Shown here piece after piece: positions 28,461-37,090 of a stretch of 64,000 bases of DNA (positions are counted from its first letter, which is position 1; every line of letters begins with the position of its first letter). The stretch is from Methanosarcina barkeri MS (GTDB lineage Archaea; Halobacteriota; Methanosarcinia; Methanosarcinales; Methanosarcinaceae), in assembly GCF_000970025.1 (NCBI RefSeq), contig NZ_CP009528.1, forward strand, positions 3,459,168-3,523,167, given 5' to 3'. The notes beneath the pieces are model-generated. The model saw nothing but the letters and a program-made list of their open reading frames with translations, did no database searches and was not told where the DNA came from. The translations under genes and the position numbers were made by a program.

Positions 28461-28579
28461 GATTTTCTAATATTTTCTATGATTTTTTATGATTTTTTAT
28501 GATTTTCCATGATTTTCCATGATTTTCCATGATTTTCCATGGTTTTCCATGATTTACCATGATTTACCATGATTTCTCT
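28461..28579. repeat. 10-bp phased T-tract repeat, about 12 units
   Basis: About twelve consecutive 10-bp units, mostly GATTTTCCAT with GATTTTTTAT and GATTTACCAT variants, keep strict 10-bp register. T-tracts phased with the DNA helix are known to bend DNA. The tract lies at the 3' side of the minus-strand gene at 28591. Confidence 0.9.
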
Positions 28580-28590
28580 TGGACTCAGCT

Positions 28591-29313
28591 TTATTTTTTC
28601 CAGTTTTTTTCCATAGCTCTGGCTCTCAAATCTGGTGGCATTTTCTCGATTGCATATCTGAGGGCGGTTCTGGGCATCTCTTTTTTGTTATTCATCACGT
28701 ATTCGAAGACTTCCTGCCTATGGGATTTGCTGGCTTCTTTGAGCATCCAGCCGTAGCCTTTCTGGACCAGATCATCTCCGTCTTTGAGCAGGAGATCGGA
28801 GATTTCAAAAACCTCGTTAAGGAAATTGCCTTTTCGGGCAGGCAGGATCAGAGTTACTGCAGCCGCTCGTCTTACCCACCTGTTGTCCGACAGAGCCCAG
28901 ACCTTGAGTTTTTCCACATACTCTGGGAATTTCTCTATAAAAGAGCCCACTGCATGGTTGCAGAGGGTGTCACACTTTGCCCAGTTGTTAACGTAGTTTT
29001 CAATCCAGTGCTCAAAGGTAAAGAAGTCGTCCTCAGAGTAATCATTTCTGATAAGGTAAGCCCAATCGGCTGCAATAAAGGCTTCCTCGCAGTAATCGGA
29101 CCGAAAAAGTTCCTCACACAGGTCAAAGATTTCTTTTTTGTCTTCGGACTTTATTTCATTATAGTAATTTTTCGCAATTCTTCCCACAAGCGCAGACTTT
29201 ACTCCATAGCAGCGGATTTCTTCTTTAAAAAAGCGAGACGAACTGGCTTTTGTTTTCTCATCAACGTTGAGGGATAGCTCCTCTCTCATCCTGGGTATAA
29301 TATTGTGTTCCAC
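28591..29313 (-). CDS. AlkD-like DNA alkylation repair family protein
   Basis: An all-helical HEAT-like repeat protein of 240 aa. The segments FIAADWAYLIRNDYSEDDFFTFEHWIENYVNNW, WALSDNRWVRRAAAVTLILPARKG and DDLVQKGYGWMLKEASK are the familiar pattern of the AlkD DNA glycosylase family, which removes positively charged alkylated bases. The late KGYGWMLKE region is especially characteristic. Whether this member is an active glycosylase cannot be decided here. The start is probably GTG 29313; ATG 29289 is also possible, and neither has a clear ribosome binding site. It is a single gene with a bent-DNA-type repeat just downstream. Confidence 0.82.
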   Translation of the reverse strand: MEHNIIPRMREELSLNVDEKTKASSSRFFKEEIRCYGVKSALVGRIAKNYYNEIKSEDKKEIFDLCEELFRSDYCEEAFIAADWAYLIRNDYSEDDFFTFEHWIENYVNNWAKCDTLCNHAVGSFIEKFPEYVEKLKVWALSDNRWVRRAAAVTLILPARKGNFLNEVFEISDLLLKDGDDLVQKGYGWMLKEASKSHRQEVFEYVMNNKKEMPRTALRYAIEKMPPDLRARAMEKNWKK

Positions 29314-29515
29314 AGTTTTCTATTTAATAAGAGGTGTACTTATATTTTATTTATATATATTTACATTTTATTTACATGTACAGTTCATTTATATTTAGAC
29401 ATAGTCATGTCGATTCTGCTTAGATATTACTTTCAAAAATTTTTAAAATGATTAGAAAGTATAAATAAAAATAGAGCCTGAAAACATTTTTCATAAGGAA
29501 ATTCAATTTATATTT

Positions 29516-30010
29516 ATGCCCAAAGTAAAAATTCGCCCTCAGGAACTCTTTGATTCCAAATGTTTCTTTGACATAATTACACGTACAAATCTCGAATTCA
29601 TTGAGTTTCCTATAAAAACACTTGAAGAAGAAAGGTATTTTCTGGGTCTAAATGAAGCTAAAAGAAAGGCTAACTTTGAGTACAATTTTTCCGTTCTCTA
29701 TTACGGAAGACTTGTAGGAGCCTGCGGGATAAAGATCGACCAGCACAGACCCTGGATAGGAGAAATTGGGTACTTCATTGACAGAGATTATCAGAGAATA
29801 GGGACTGCAACCGAAGCTGTAAAACAGCTTGAAAAGATCGGGTTTGAGCAACTGGATTTACATAGAATTATCATCCTTATGGACACCCGGAACCTTGCAA
29901 GCGAGCGCGTAGCTCAGAAATGTGGGTACAAAAAAGAAGGTACAATGGAAAAAGTCCACCGCATAGGGGAAGATTATTACGACTGTTTCCTTTATGCGAA
30001 AATCAGGTAA
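29516..30010 (+). CDS. GNAT-family N-acetyltransferase (RimJ/RimL type)
   Basis: An acetyl-CoA-dependent acetyltransferase of 164 aa. It has the RimJ-like pattern: GACGIKIDQ then EIGYFIDRDYQRIGTATEAVKQL (acetyl-CoA binding, about residues 83-105), then RIIILMDTRNLASERVAQKCGYKKEG (about 119-143). The substrate may be a protein N-terminus or a small amine. The ATG is close to AT-rich promoter-like sequence; AAGGA occurs but 18 bases upstream. Confidence 0.85.
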   Translation: MPKVKIRPQELFDSKCFFDIITRTNLEFIEFPIKTLEEERYFLGLNEAKRKANFEYNFSVLYYGRLVGACGIKIDQHRPWIGEIGYFIDRDYQRIGTATEAVKQLEKIGFEQLDLHRIIILMDTRNLASERVAQKCGYKKEGTMEKVHRIGEDYYDCFLYAKIR

Positions 30011-30087
30011 TGAAAAAATTGTGCAGGGCGAAAGAAAAATAAGATATGTCCAGAAGGATGCCCGGGGAGAAAATCAAACAGGGTGGA

Positions 30088-30230
30088 ATCAGCTGAAACC
30101 AGCTTAAATCAGCTTAAATCAGTCGAAATCGAGTGAGATTGGTTAAAATTTGTTGAAATTGACTGAAATTATTTGGAATCAACTAAAATTAATTGTAATA
30201 GGTTGGAATCAGCTGGAACCGACTGAAATA
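30088..30230. repeat. Degenerate 10-11-bp tandem repeat
   Basis: About a dozen diverged units of the form (A/C)AGCTTAAATC or GACTGAAATT follow each other between the acetyltransferase gene and the next gene. The left end (CAGCTTAAAT) is best preserved and the right side is strongly decayed. No coding potential is seen. Confidence 0.65.
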
Positions 30231-30303
30231 AAGATTCAGTTCAGCCTGTAAGCCTTGTAATAAGAAAAGGAAAAAATAGGCAGGTAACGCAGGCATGACT
30301 GAA

Positions 30304-30660
30304 TCAGACAAGCCCGATAGCCTGTATAAGGCTATTCCCATACCAGACAACCATAAGATTATTTGCTGTTACAAAGACCCCAACGGATTCTATAATACGT
30401 TTTGTGAGAAACCATTTTTCCCCCGACGTTTTTATCAAAGGAGCTGCATAAAAAAGCAGGAGAATAAAACCTATTTTTACAAGCAAAAGATGATATATCC
30501 CGTAATTTTCCAGAATCATTGCCGGAACAGGATTATATTCCGTACCCTGATTTAAGGCACAAACCGTGGAGATCCAATCTCCGATTACATAGAAAAGAAT
30601 AATGAAACGTATCTCGTAGAGATAAGAACTGAACGAACCCCGAGTATTGTAGACTTCCAA
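30304..30660 (-). CDS. DUF5658-like small membrane protein
   Basis: A short integral membrane protein with three predicted helices (about residues 15-35, 45-72 and 88-110 of the chosen form). The motif DWISTVCALNQGTEYNPVPA, Asp in the first helix followed by E-x-NP, resembles DUF5658-type archaeal membrane proteins of unknown function. The longest frame starts at a TTG at 30675 that overlaps GGGAGG. I place the start at TTG 30660 (MEVYNTRG), seven bases after that GGAGG. A same-region plus-strand frame is its shadow. No operon partners. Confidence 0.68.
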   Translation of the reverse strand: MEVYNTRGSFSSYLYEIRFIILFYVIGDWISTVCALNQGTEYNPVPAMILENYGIYHLLLVKIGFILLLFYAAPLIKTSGEKWFLTKRIIESVGVFVTANNLMVVWYGNSLIQAIGLV

Positions 30661-30861
30661 CAAAGAACCTCCCAAAACTCCCCATTTTCCGGTAGAGGAA
30701 AACTATATTATAAGATTATATATACGTAAGAAACAAAAACAAGAAACTAAAATAGAGATTAATAATTTTTAGAAAATACGTACTAAGAATTTTTAGATAA
30801 TTTAGGACACGAAAACACATTAAATAGATGTAAGTATATAAGCGAACTTGTTACAGTTATT

Positions 30862-30976
30862 AGATGATTGTACTTAGATAATTGCACTCAGATGATTGCA
30901 CTCAGATGATTGTACTTTAGATGATTGTACTTTAGATGATTGTACTTTAGATGATTGCACTCAGATGGTTGTACTC
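30862..30976. repeat. 14-15-bp tandem repeat, 8 units
   Basis: Eight units of AGATGATTGTACTTT or AGATGATTGCACTC follow one another upstream of the ABC ATPase gene. The surrounding gap (30661-31174) is AT-rich, shows no gene, and must hold the promoter of the ATPase gene. Confidence 0.9.
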
Positions 30977-31174
30977 ATAGATTTATTCAGGTTTAGTATT
31001 ATTCAGGTTTAGTATTTCTTATTATGATATTTTAAAATAGTTAGCTGTAAACTGTAAACAATTATATTTAAAAGTGTATGGTGGTACATCCATCGAAAAA
31101 CTTGAGTTAAATATAAAACTGTTGGTATTTTGATTCGCAGCGTTCATGAAACTTTTATCCAGATTATCAGATAG

Positions 31175-32002
31175 ATGGTAAAAATGACTCAAAACGTGGA
31201 CTTTTCAGGGAAGACTGATTCTCCTTCCTTGCTGGAAATGAAAAATGTAACCGTCGTCAGAGGCGGGAGAAAAATCCTTGATTCGGTGTCCCTGTCAATT
31301 GAGCAGGGAGAACATGTTGCAATTATCGGGCCTAATGGTTCCGGAAAATCCTCCCTGATCAAGACATTTACAAAGGAATATCACCCGCTTGCAGCAGCCG
31401 ATGGGCTTATTCTGAATATCATGGGCAAAGGGACCTGGAATGTCTTTGAGCTAAGAAAACTGCTCGGGATAGTCTCAGGAGACCTTCAGCAGACCTACTT
31501 CCGTCAGGTTAGTGTGCTGGATGTCGTACTCTCAGGGTTTTTCAGCAGCATAGGAATTTACTATAACCATGAAGTTACCCCTGAAATGGAAACCAGAGCA
31601 AAGGAAGTGCTTGAGTTTCTTGAGATTTCCCACCTTGAAGACAGGATGATGTCTGAACTTTCTTCAGGAGAAGCCAGGAGGGTACTCATAGGAAGAGCCC
31701 TTGTACATGACCCTGAAGCCCTTATTTTAGATGAGCCTACAAATAGCCTTGACCTCAAAGCCCTTCACAGCTTCCGCGAAATTATCCGGAAAATTGCCGG
31801 CTCGGGAAAGAGCATTATTCTCGTTACTCACGCCCTTGAAGATATCATTCCCGAAATTAACCGTGTAATCCTCATCAGAAATGGAAAAATCTTCATGGAT
31901 GGAAAAAAGCAGGAAATACTGACCGACTCAAACCTCTCGGAATTGTTTTCTCTCCCGGTCGAAGTTGTGAAGAAGAATGGTTACTACCAGGCCCTGATCT
32001 GA
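31175..32002 (+). CDS. Stand-alone ABC transporter ATPase (ModF/PhrA-like)
   Basis: A single nucleotide-binding domain, 275 aa, with Walker A GPNGSGKSS (residues 52-60), signature LSSGEARRVLIGRAL, Walker B LILDEPTNSLDL and the switch His (VTHALEDI). The sequence is closest in style to the ModF/PhrA/YlmA group (COG1119) of ABC ATPases. Many of these have no membrane partner next to them, as here. The role is therefore uncertain: transport energiser or a soluble regulatory ATPase. The ATG at 31175 lacks a strong Shine-Dalgarno motif; ATG 31184 (MTQNVDF) is an alternative. Confidence 0.85.
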   Translation: MVKMTQNVDFSGKTDSPSLLEMKNVTVVRGGRKILDSVSLSIEQGEHVAIIGPNGSGKSSLIKTFTKEYHPLAAADGLILNIMGKGTWNVFELRKLLGIVSGDLQQTYFRQVSVLDVVLSGFFSSIGIYYNHEVTPEMETRAKEVLEFLEISHLEDRMMSELSSGEARRVLIGRALVHDPEALILDEPTNSLDLKALHSFREIIRKIAGSGKSIILVTHALEDIIPEINRVILIRNGKIFMDGKKQEILTDSNLSELFSLPVEVVKKNGYYQALI

Positions 32003-32083
32003 AGAACAGGCGTGGATTAAAACAAAAAGCTGACAAAATGAAAATATTATATTAACGCCAGCATATTAAAAATCCAGGCCCAT

Positions 32084-32165
32084 CGACATTTCAGGCTTCT
32101 CAACATTTCAGGCTTCTCAACATTCAGACCTGCCAACATTCAGACCTGCCAACATTTTAGGCTTA
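32084..32165. repeat. 16-17-bp tandem repeat, 5 units
   Basis: Five units alternate between CAACATTTCAGGCTTCT and CAACATTCAGACCTGC types. They lie in the 424-bp gap (32003-32426) downstream of the ABC ATPase gene. Nothing else is seen in that gap except AT-rich promoter-like sequence near 32365-32410 ahead of the glycogen-synthase-like gene. Confidence 0.9.
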
Positions 32166-32426
32166 TAAACGACTCCGTAGTATCAGAATAAACTGATACT
32201 GAGTTCTGCTTTTTATCAATATTCTCAACAGATCCCGCATTTTTTATATTTTTCCTTTTTTCTCTTTAACCTTTATCTATCTCCAGTTCTTTTAACAGGC
32301 GTAGTCATAAACTTCAATCTTCTAGTCGCACATAATACATTCCTTACAACTTTCTCTTCTGATTGATACACTTTAATACTTATACGTGAATTAAAACATA
32401 AACTATAACTGAATGGCTATAAATGA

Positions 32427-34256
32427 ATGACAAAAGACCCTGGGGGATTAAATTTGGGAAAGCATTTTGTCATAATTGCCGGAGAAGAAGCAGGCCCTAA
32501 ATCAAATAAAATGGGCGGGATCTGGAATGTTATTCATGAAGAGGCACAAACCCTTGCTGCTCTTTTCGATTCGGGGCAATTGGATACAAAAGAAGATAAA
32601 GAAATACTTGTTGTGGGCCCTTATTATGCGCACAGGGGCGCGGACTGGAATCGGGGGTTAAATCGAATTACGGAGATGAAGGAATTTGACTCCCTTAACC
32701 CCGGCGAAGAACTTCGTAAAAGCCTTGAATCCCTTGAAAACTCAGGTATCAAGGTGTTTACAGGATCCAAGTTCGTGGGGAGAACGAAGATAGGTTATTT
32801 GCAGTTTCAAACCTCTGATTTTGGAAAAATACGCTCTATGTATAAGGGAAATGAGATGAACCTTGAAAGTAGGATCAAATCTGAAGCCTACGAGCACCTT
32901 GGGCTTGACTCCCTGAGATACGAGAATATGTCAAACGGGCCTGAGTATACCCATTACCTATGCCTGTCCTATGCAGTTTCAGAGCTTGTCAGGCTCCTGC
33001 TAAGCACAGCTTCGGAAAGTTCCGAAATTCCCGACGCAGCTTCAACTCATGCTTCAACTCATAGTTCTATTCCCTGCCCAAGAGTCTCTCTGCACTGCCA
33101 TGAATTTGGGGTGTTTTATGCGCCAGCTAGACTTAAGAAACTCGGAATTCCAGTAAATACTGTTGCAACTCTACACGCAACTCTGCCTGGAAGGACTGCA
33201 GGATACAATACTATCCAGAAAAGAAGGAATAATGACAGCACATGGCCTTCAGGTGTGCCTGAAAACCTGGCCGCCCTTGAAGCGCTGGCTGCATATGCCG
33301 ATACGGTTACTGCAGTAGGAGAATCGACTCGACAGGAAGCAAGGCTCTTTTATGGGATTAATGGAATTGTGATCCGAAACGGAATAACCATAGAATCCGA
33401 CAAGATAGACTGGGATCTTAAAGAAAGCTCCCTTAAACGAATCAGAAAATTCCTTTCCGAAAACCTGTATAAGTACCATGGAGGGGAAAGGATCGAACCC
33501 GAAAAGATAATCCCGATTTTCACAATCTCTCGTCTGGAGGTGGAAAATAAAGGATATCCGGATCTTCTCGATTCCCTTGTTGCGCTTGAGCACATAATAA
33601 AAAATAACATTCTCGAAGGGCATATGCAGGAGGAAATCAGGGTAATCTGTTTCCTTGTTACGGCTGAAGGGTCAAAAACAAACCTTCCGTCAGGATTTCC
33701 TGTAAACCTGCCAAAAGAAGTGCTTGTAGGAAACGAACTGAGAATCCAGCAGATGATTGAGGATAGGGGGCTGGATTTTTCGAAAATGGTAAGGGGAAAA
33801 CGCTCGGTTGCAGCACTTTTATACCCCCAGATTCTTTCAAGCTCGGATGGAGGGTTGGGTATGGAAGTTGAGGAATTTATGGCAGGCTGCTGTGCAGGTA
33901 TTTTTCCCTCGCGTTATGATCCCTTCCTGCTCACAGGGCTTGAAGCCGGAAAAGAAGGAACCCCAAGTGTGGTCAGTCGGGTATGCGGCTTCAGTGATGC
34001 CATAAAGACAATTGAGTCCCTTAAAGAAGCGCTTGGAGGAGTGATAGTAGTGGACAATATCGGTCTTTCCTACTATGAAATAATCCTTGATTATGCCCTG
34101 GCAGTCAGTTATTTTACACGGAATTTCATAGAAGATAGGGTAAAGTATAAACTCCTCTGCAGGGAAGCATTCCTCCTTGCAAAAGATATGGGCTGGAAAG
34201 CTCCTACTGAACAGTATTATGAACTGATAAGCGGGGCTCGGTTCTGCAAACAGTAA
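32427..34256 (+). CDS. GT3 glycogen synthase-like glycosyltransferase
   Basis: A 609-aa glycosyltransferase with the two-lobed GT-B fold, most like the GT3 (animal/fungal type) glycogen synthases. KMGGIWNVIHEEA (about residues 28-40) corresponds to the N-terminal nucleotide-sugar binding loop. CHEFG and the downstream TLHAT region follow, and FPSRYDPFLLTGLEAG (about 492-507) is the C-terminal acceptor/donor motif ending in the catalytic Glu. It should extend alpha-1,4-glucan from a nucleotide-glucose. The insert STHASTHSS near 210 is low complexity. A galT-like gene and a GT4 gene follow on the same strand, which suggests storage-polysaccharide or nucleotide-sugar metabolism. Confidence 0.82.
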   Translation: MTKDPGGLNLGKHFVIIAGEEAGPKSNKMGGIWNVIHEEAQTLAALFDSGQLDTKEDKEILVVGPYYAHRGADWNRGLNRITEMKEFDSLNPGEELRKSLESLENSGIKVFTGSKFVGRTKIGYLQFQTSDFGKIRSMYKGNEMNLESRIKSEAYEHLGLDSLRYENMSNGPEYTHYLCLSYAVSELVRLLLSTASESSEIPDAASTHASTHSSIPCPRVSLHCHEFGVFYAPARLKKLGIPVNTVATLHATLPGRTAGYNTIQKRRNNDSTWPSGVPENLAALEALAAYADTVTAVGESTRQEARLFYGINGIVIRNGITIESDKIDWDLKESSLKRIRKFLSENLYKYHGGERIEPEKIIPIFTISRLEVENKGYPDLLDSLVALEHIIKNNILEGHMQEEIRVICFLVTAEGSKTNLPSGFPVNLPKEVLVGNELRIQQMIEDRGLDFSKMVRGKRSVAALLYPQILSSSDGGLGMEVEEFMAGCCAGIFPSRYDPFLLTGLEAGKEGTPSVVSRVCGFSDAIKTIESLKEALGGVIVVDNIGLSYYEIILDYALAVSYFTRNFIEDRVKYKLLCREAFLLAKDMGWKAPTEQYYELISGARFCKQ

Positions 34257-34304
34257 AATACTGCTGGTAGAGGATAAAAAGAAGTTAAAATATCAGGAGA
34301 AAAC

Positions 34305-34528
34305 GAATATCAGGAAAAATGAATATCAGGAAAAATGAATATCAGGAAAAATGAATATCAGGAAAAATGAATATCAGGAAAAATGAATATCAGGAAAAAT
34401 GAATATCAGGAAAAATGAATATCAGGAAAAATGAATATCAGGAAAAATGAATATCAGGAAAAATGAATATCAGGAAAAATGAATATCAGGAAAAATGAAT
34501 ATCAGGAAAAATGAATATCAGGAAAAAC
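34305..34528. repeat. 16-bp tandem repeat, 14 near-perfect units
   Basis: Thirteen full units of GAATATCAGGAAAAAT and a final 15-bp unit lie head to tail in the gap between the GT3 gene and the galT-like gene. The tract stops about 12 bp before GGTGAGG, the ribosome binding site of galT, so it would fall in the 5' leader if galT is read from the upstream promoter. Confidence 0.95.
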
Positions 34529-34557
34529 GAAAAGAAATATGGTGAGGTTTTCCTGAA

Positions 34558-35541
34558 ATGTCAGAAATCAGAAAGCATTACTTTCTTTCCGAGTACTGTA
34601 TAATTGCCGAAGAAAGAGCTAAAAGGCCTTCGGATTTTGCAGTCGCAGACGAAAACAGCGAGAAACACAGCTCTAAAAACTGCTTTTTCTGCGGAGGAGC
34701 CGAGGAAAATACCCCTCTTGCCACTGCTGTCTATAAAAATGGGAAAATCTATTCAGATACCCCTGAAAAAAGGGTACGAGACTGGGATTTCCGCTGCTTT
34801 CCTAACCTTTATCCTGCCCTTTCACCTGTGCCTGAGTCCCCAGAGCAGGAGGAAAACGAGCTGCAGGCTGAACCCGGGTATGGGTTTCACGAAGTTATCG
34901 TAGAGACACCTTTGCATGGGACAAGGCTTGAAGACTTTTCTAATTCTGAAATTTCAGAACTCATGCAGGTCTATAGAGACCGTACATGTAATTACGCAAC
35001 CCGTGAAAATATACGCTACGTTTCCCTGTTTAAAAATTCCGGGGAAAAAGCAGGGGCTTCTATTAACCACTCTCACAGCCAGCTTCTTGCCCTGCCGTTT
35101 TGTCCTTCTCCTCTAGTAAGGGAATTGAAGGTTATCAGAAAAATAGAGAAATGCCCTTACTGTGCCATTTATGACCTGGAAAAGGCGTCTCCACGTTTAA
35201 TATCTAAAAACAGCGAATGGATAGCCTTTACTCCTTATTCCTCAATGGGACCATTTGAAGTGTGGTTCCTTCCCCAAAAACATGTCAGTTTTCTTGGTGA
35301 TTGTAGTGACAAACTTCTTTTTGCTCTGGGGGATATTCTGAAAGCCACTCTCAAAAGTTATGGACGAATTCTTGGAAAACCTTCCTTTAATTATATGTTT
35401 TACCAGCTTTCCGAATCTCCTGAATATCACCTGAACCTCCGTTTGCTCCCCAGGATTACTGCTCATGCGGGTTTTGAACTCGGTACAGGAACCTATATTA
35501 ATACGGTTTCTCCGGAAAGGGCAGCCTCTTATTTGAGATAA
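34558..35541 (+). CDS. galT: Galactose-1-phosphate uridylyltransferase-like protein
   Basis: HIT-superfamily nucleotidyltransferase, 327 aa. The active site is HSHSQLLALP (about residues 170-179), matching the HxHxQ motif whose second His is uridylylated. Zinc-type Cys pairs occur at C42/C45 (CFFCGG) and CPYC (about 199-202). YHLNLRLLPR near residue 294 is also typical. The enzyme should exchange UMP between UDP-glucose and a hexose-1-phosphate. GGTGAGG lies ten bases before the ATG. Position after a GT3 synthase supports a nucleotide-sugar role. An insertion sequence begins 145 bp downstream. Confidence 0.88.
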   Translation: MSEIRKHYFLSEYCIIAEERAKRPSDFAVADENSEKHSSKNCFFCGGAEENTPLATAVYKNGKIYSDTPEKRVRDWDFRCFPNLYPALSPVPESPEQEENELQAEPGYGFHEVIVETPLHGTRLEDFSNSEISELMQVYRDRTCNYATRENIRYVSLFKNSGEKAGASINHSHSQLLALPFCPSPLVRELKVIRKIEKCPYCAIYDLEKASPRLISKNSEWIAFTPYSSMGPFEVWFLPQKHVSFLGDCSDKLLFALGDILKATLKSYGRILGKPSFNYMFYQLSESPEYHLNLRLLPRITAHAGFELGTGTYINTVSPERAASYLR

Positions 35542-35686
35542 GAACTTAAGCATGGAGAATGAGGCTTGTAAAACAAACTGAAAAAGATGAGTCCATTAAA
35601 CTGTTTTTATTTTTATATTAAATTGTAACAAAAATTTACAGATATGTTTATCTACCATTAAAAAGGAATAAAGTTAGTAAAATATA

Positions 35687-36825
35687 TAGGAGTTACGCAG
35701 TTGGCTCCTAGCATATTGTTTTTTCCAAACTTTCAAATATTTGAATTAATTTAACGTGTATTGGGGATTCCTTAAGTATTCTGTCACTGCCACTCTTCTA
35801 ATTTTCATAGCACTTTCAAACCAGGATATTCCACTTTTGATTCTTTGTAATTCCAGTCTAAGAAAAGCTCTTAATGAGAACATTATATGTGCTCTTTGTG
35901 ATTCTTCCTTTCTTGCCTGACATTTTTCGACACCACAGAACTGTTTTATTCCCCTATGATATTCCTCAATTTTCCATGACTTCTTTGCCAAATCTTCACG
36001 TTTTGCTTCATCCATCTCTTGCACATCTGTAACCCAGTGTTGCGTGTCTCCATTTTTTGAAACTATCCTAAACACCTTTACAAATCCATATGCTTTGAGG
36101 TGAACCACACGTCCTTTTGGAGGAATATCTACTGTTTCAAGTGGCACATTTCCCTTGTTGTCAGGATTTACCAAACGATTATTTTTCAATCTTGTAAGGA
36201 AATGCCACTCTTTCTGTCTAATGGCTTTAAGGTTTTTCACACTTGCATACCATGTATCAAATAAAACGAATTTGGGATTAAAACCACGTTCTTCGGCCTT
36301 GTCAAGCATATCACGGAAATGGTCATTCTTTGTTTTGTCGTCTACATCGATGTTATAAATTCGAAAATCGATAGGTATAACGGTTGTACCGTCAGTCCAA
36401 ACTAAGGTAACCAGGCCTATTCCCTTTACAGTACGATGATGTTTTCCACTCCACATACGACGAACAAAAGCAATTTCTTCTGCGTATGGTTTATCTAATG
36501 TTGAATCATCAACAATTAGGTATCCTCCCTTAAGCTTGACATAACTTTTTACTTCCTCCCATAGTGCTTCCGTGTCTGGAGGTTGCCTTTGAAGGCAACG
36601 AGTAAAAGCATCATGAGAAGGAGCATTAGCTATGTCTGGATAACATCTAGCAGCTTCAGTACAGCTAAAAACGTTAGAAGCCGCAATGAGAAAATTAATG
36701 TAGTCAATGTCGGTACACTTAGGTGGATTTATGTCCATAACTCCGTACGTTTTTAGAGAAACACTAAGCCATAAGTATATTTATAAAGATATCAAGTTTT
36801 CGGCATTTTAACTGCGTAAGTCCTA
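35687..36825 (-). mobile_element. Insertion sequence, copy 1 (1139 bp, DDE transposase)
   Basis: The element is bounded by inverted ends TAGGAGTTACGCAGTT (left) and, reversed, TAGGACTTACGCAGTT (right), one mismatch. It is flanked by 5-bp direct repeats ATATA. It carries one full transposase gene. A second copy of the same length, with an identical encoded protein, lies at 56949-58087 with a different 5-bp flank, so both copies came from recent transposition. Confidence 0.95.
35746..36738 (-). CDS. Transposase of insertion sequence (IS4-like, DDE)
   Basis: A full 330-aa transposase. The first catalytic Asp is in YLIVDDSTLDK (about residues 74-84), the second in FVLFDTWYAS (about 157-166), and the Glu lies in WKIEEYHRGIKQ (about 258-269), which resembles the Y-R-E-K signature of IS4-type enzymes. 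I am not sure of the exact family: IS701-like groups share this pattern. The frame is intact, so the element is likely active. It is read inward from the right end of the element. Confidence 0.93.
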   Translation of the reverse strand: MDINPPKCTDIDYINFLIAASNVFSCTEAARCYPDIANAPSHDAFTRCLQRQPPDTEALWEEVKSYVKLKGGYLIVDDSTLDKPYAEEIAFVRRMWSGKHHRTVKGIGLVTLVWTDGTTVIPIDFRIYNIDVDDKTKNDHFRDMLDKAEERGFNPKFVLFDTWYASVKNLKAIRQKEWHFLTRLKNNRLVNPDNKGNVPLETVDIPPKGRVVHLKAYGFVKVFRIVSKNGDTQHWVTDVQEMDEAKREDLAKKSWKIEEYHRGIKQFCGVEKCQARKEESQRAHIMFSLRAFLRLELQRIKSGISWFESAMKIRRVAVTEYLRNPQYTLN

Positions 36826-37090
36826 ATATAAAAAAACCAGATTCTTAATACAAAAATTATCTTTATGTCACGAAAATTAAAGTTATACTCCTTTTGCTTA
36901 TACGGCCAGTTGAAGGCTTAAGGGGCATAGAATTATAGAAAATTATGGCGAGCTAGATCAGTAAACTTGAAATTAGTAATATGACTGAATTCAGCAAACT
37001 AAAAAATCTACTTATTAGAAAGGCAAGGGGGAGCCTGCATTCTTTGTTACTCCTTAACTCCCATTTTGATAAAAATGGATAAGTGAGCTT

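Noticed and set aside
28579-29277. 232-codon plus-strand frame opposite the AlkD-like gene
   Set aside because: It is the antisense shadow of the AlkD-like gene, which has clear family motifs; the plus-strand product has none.
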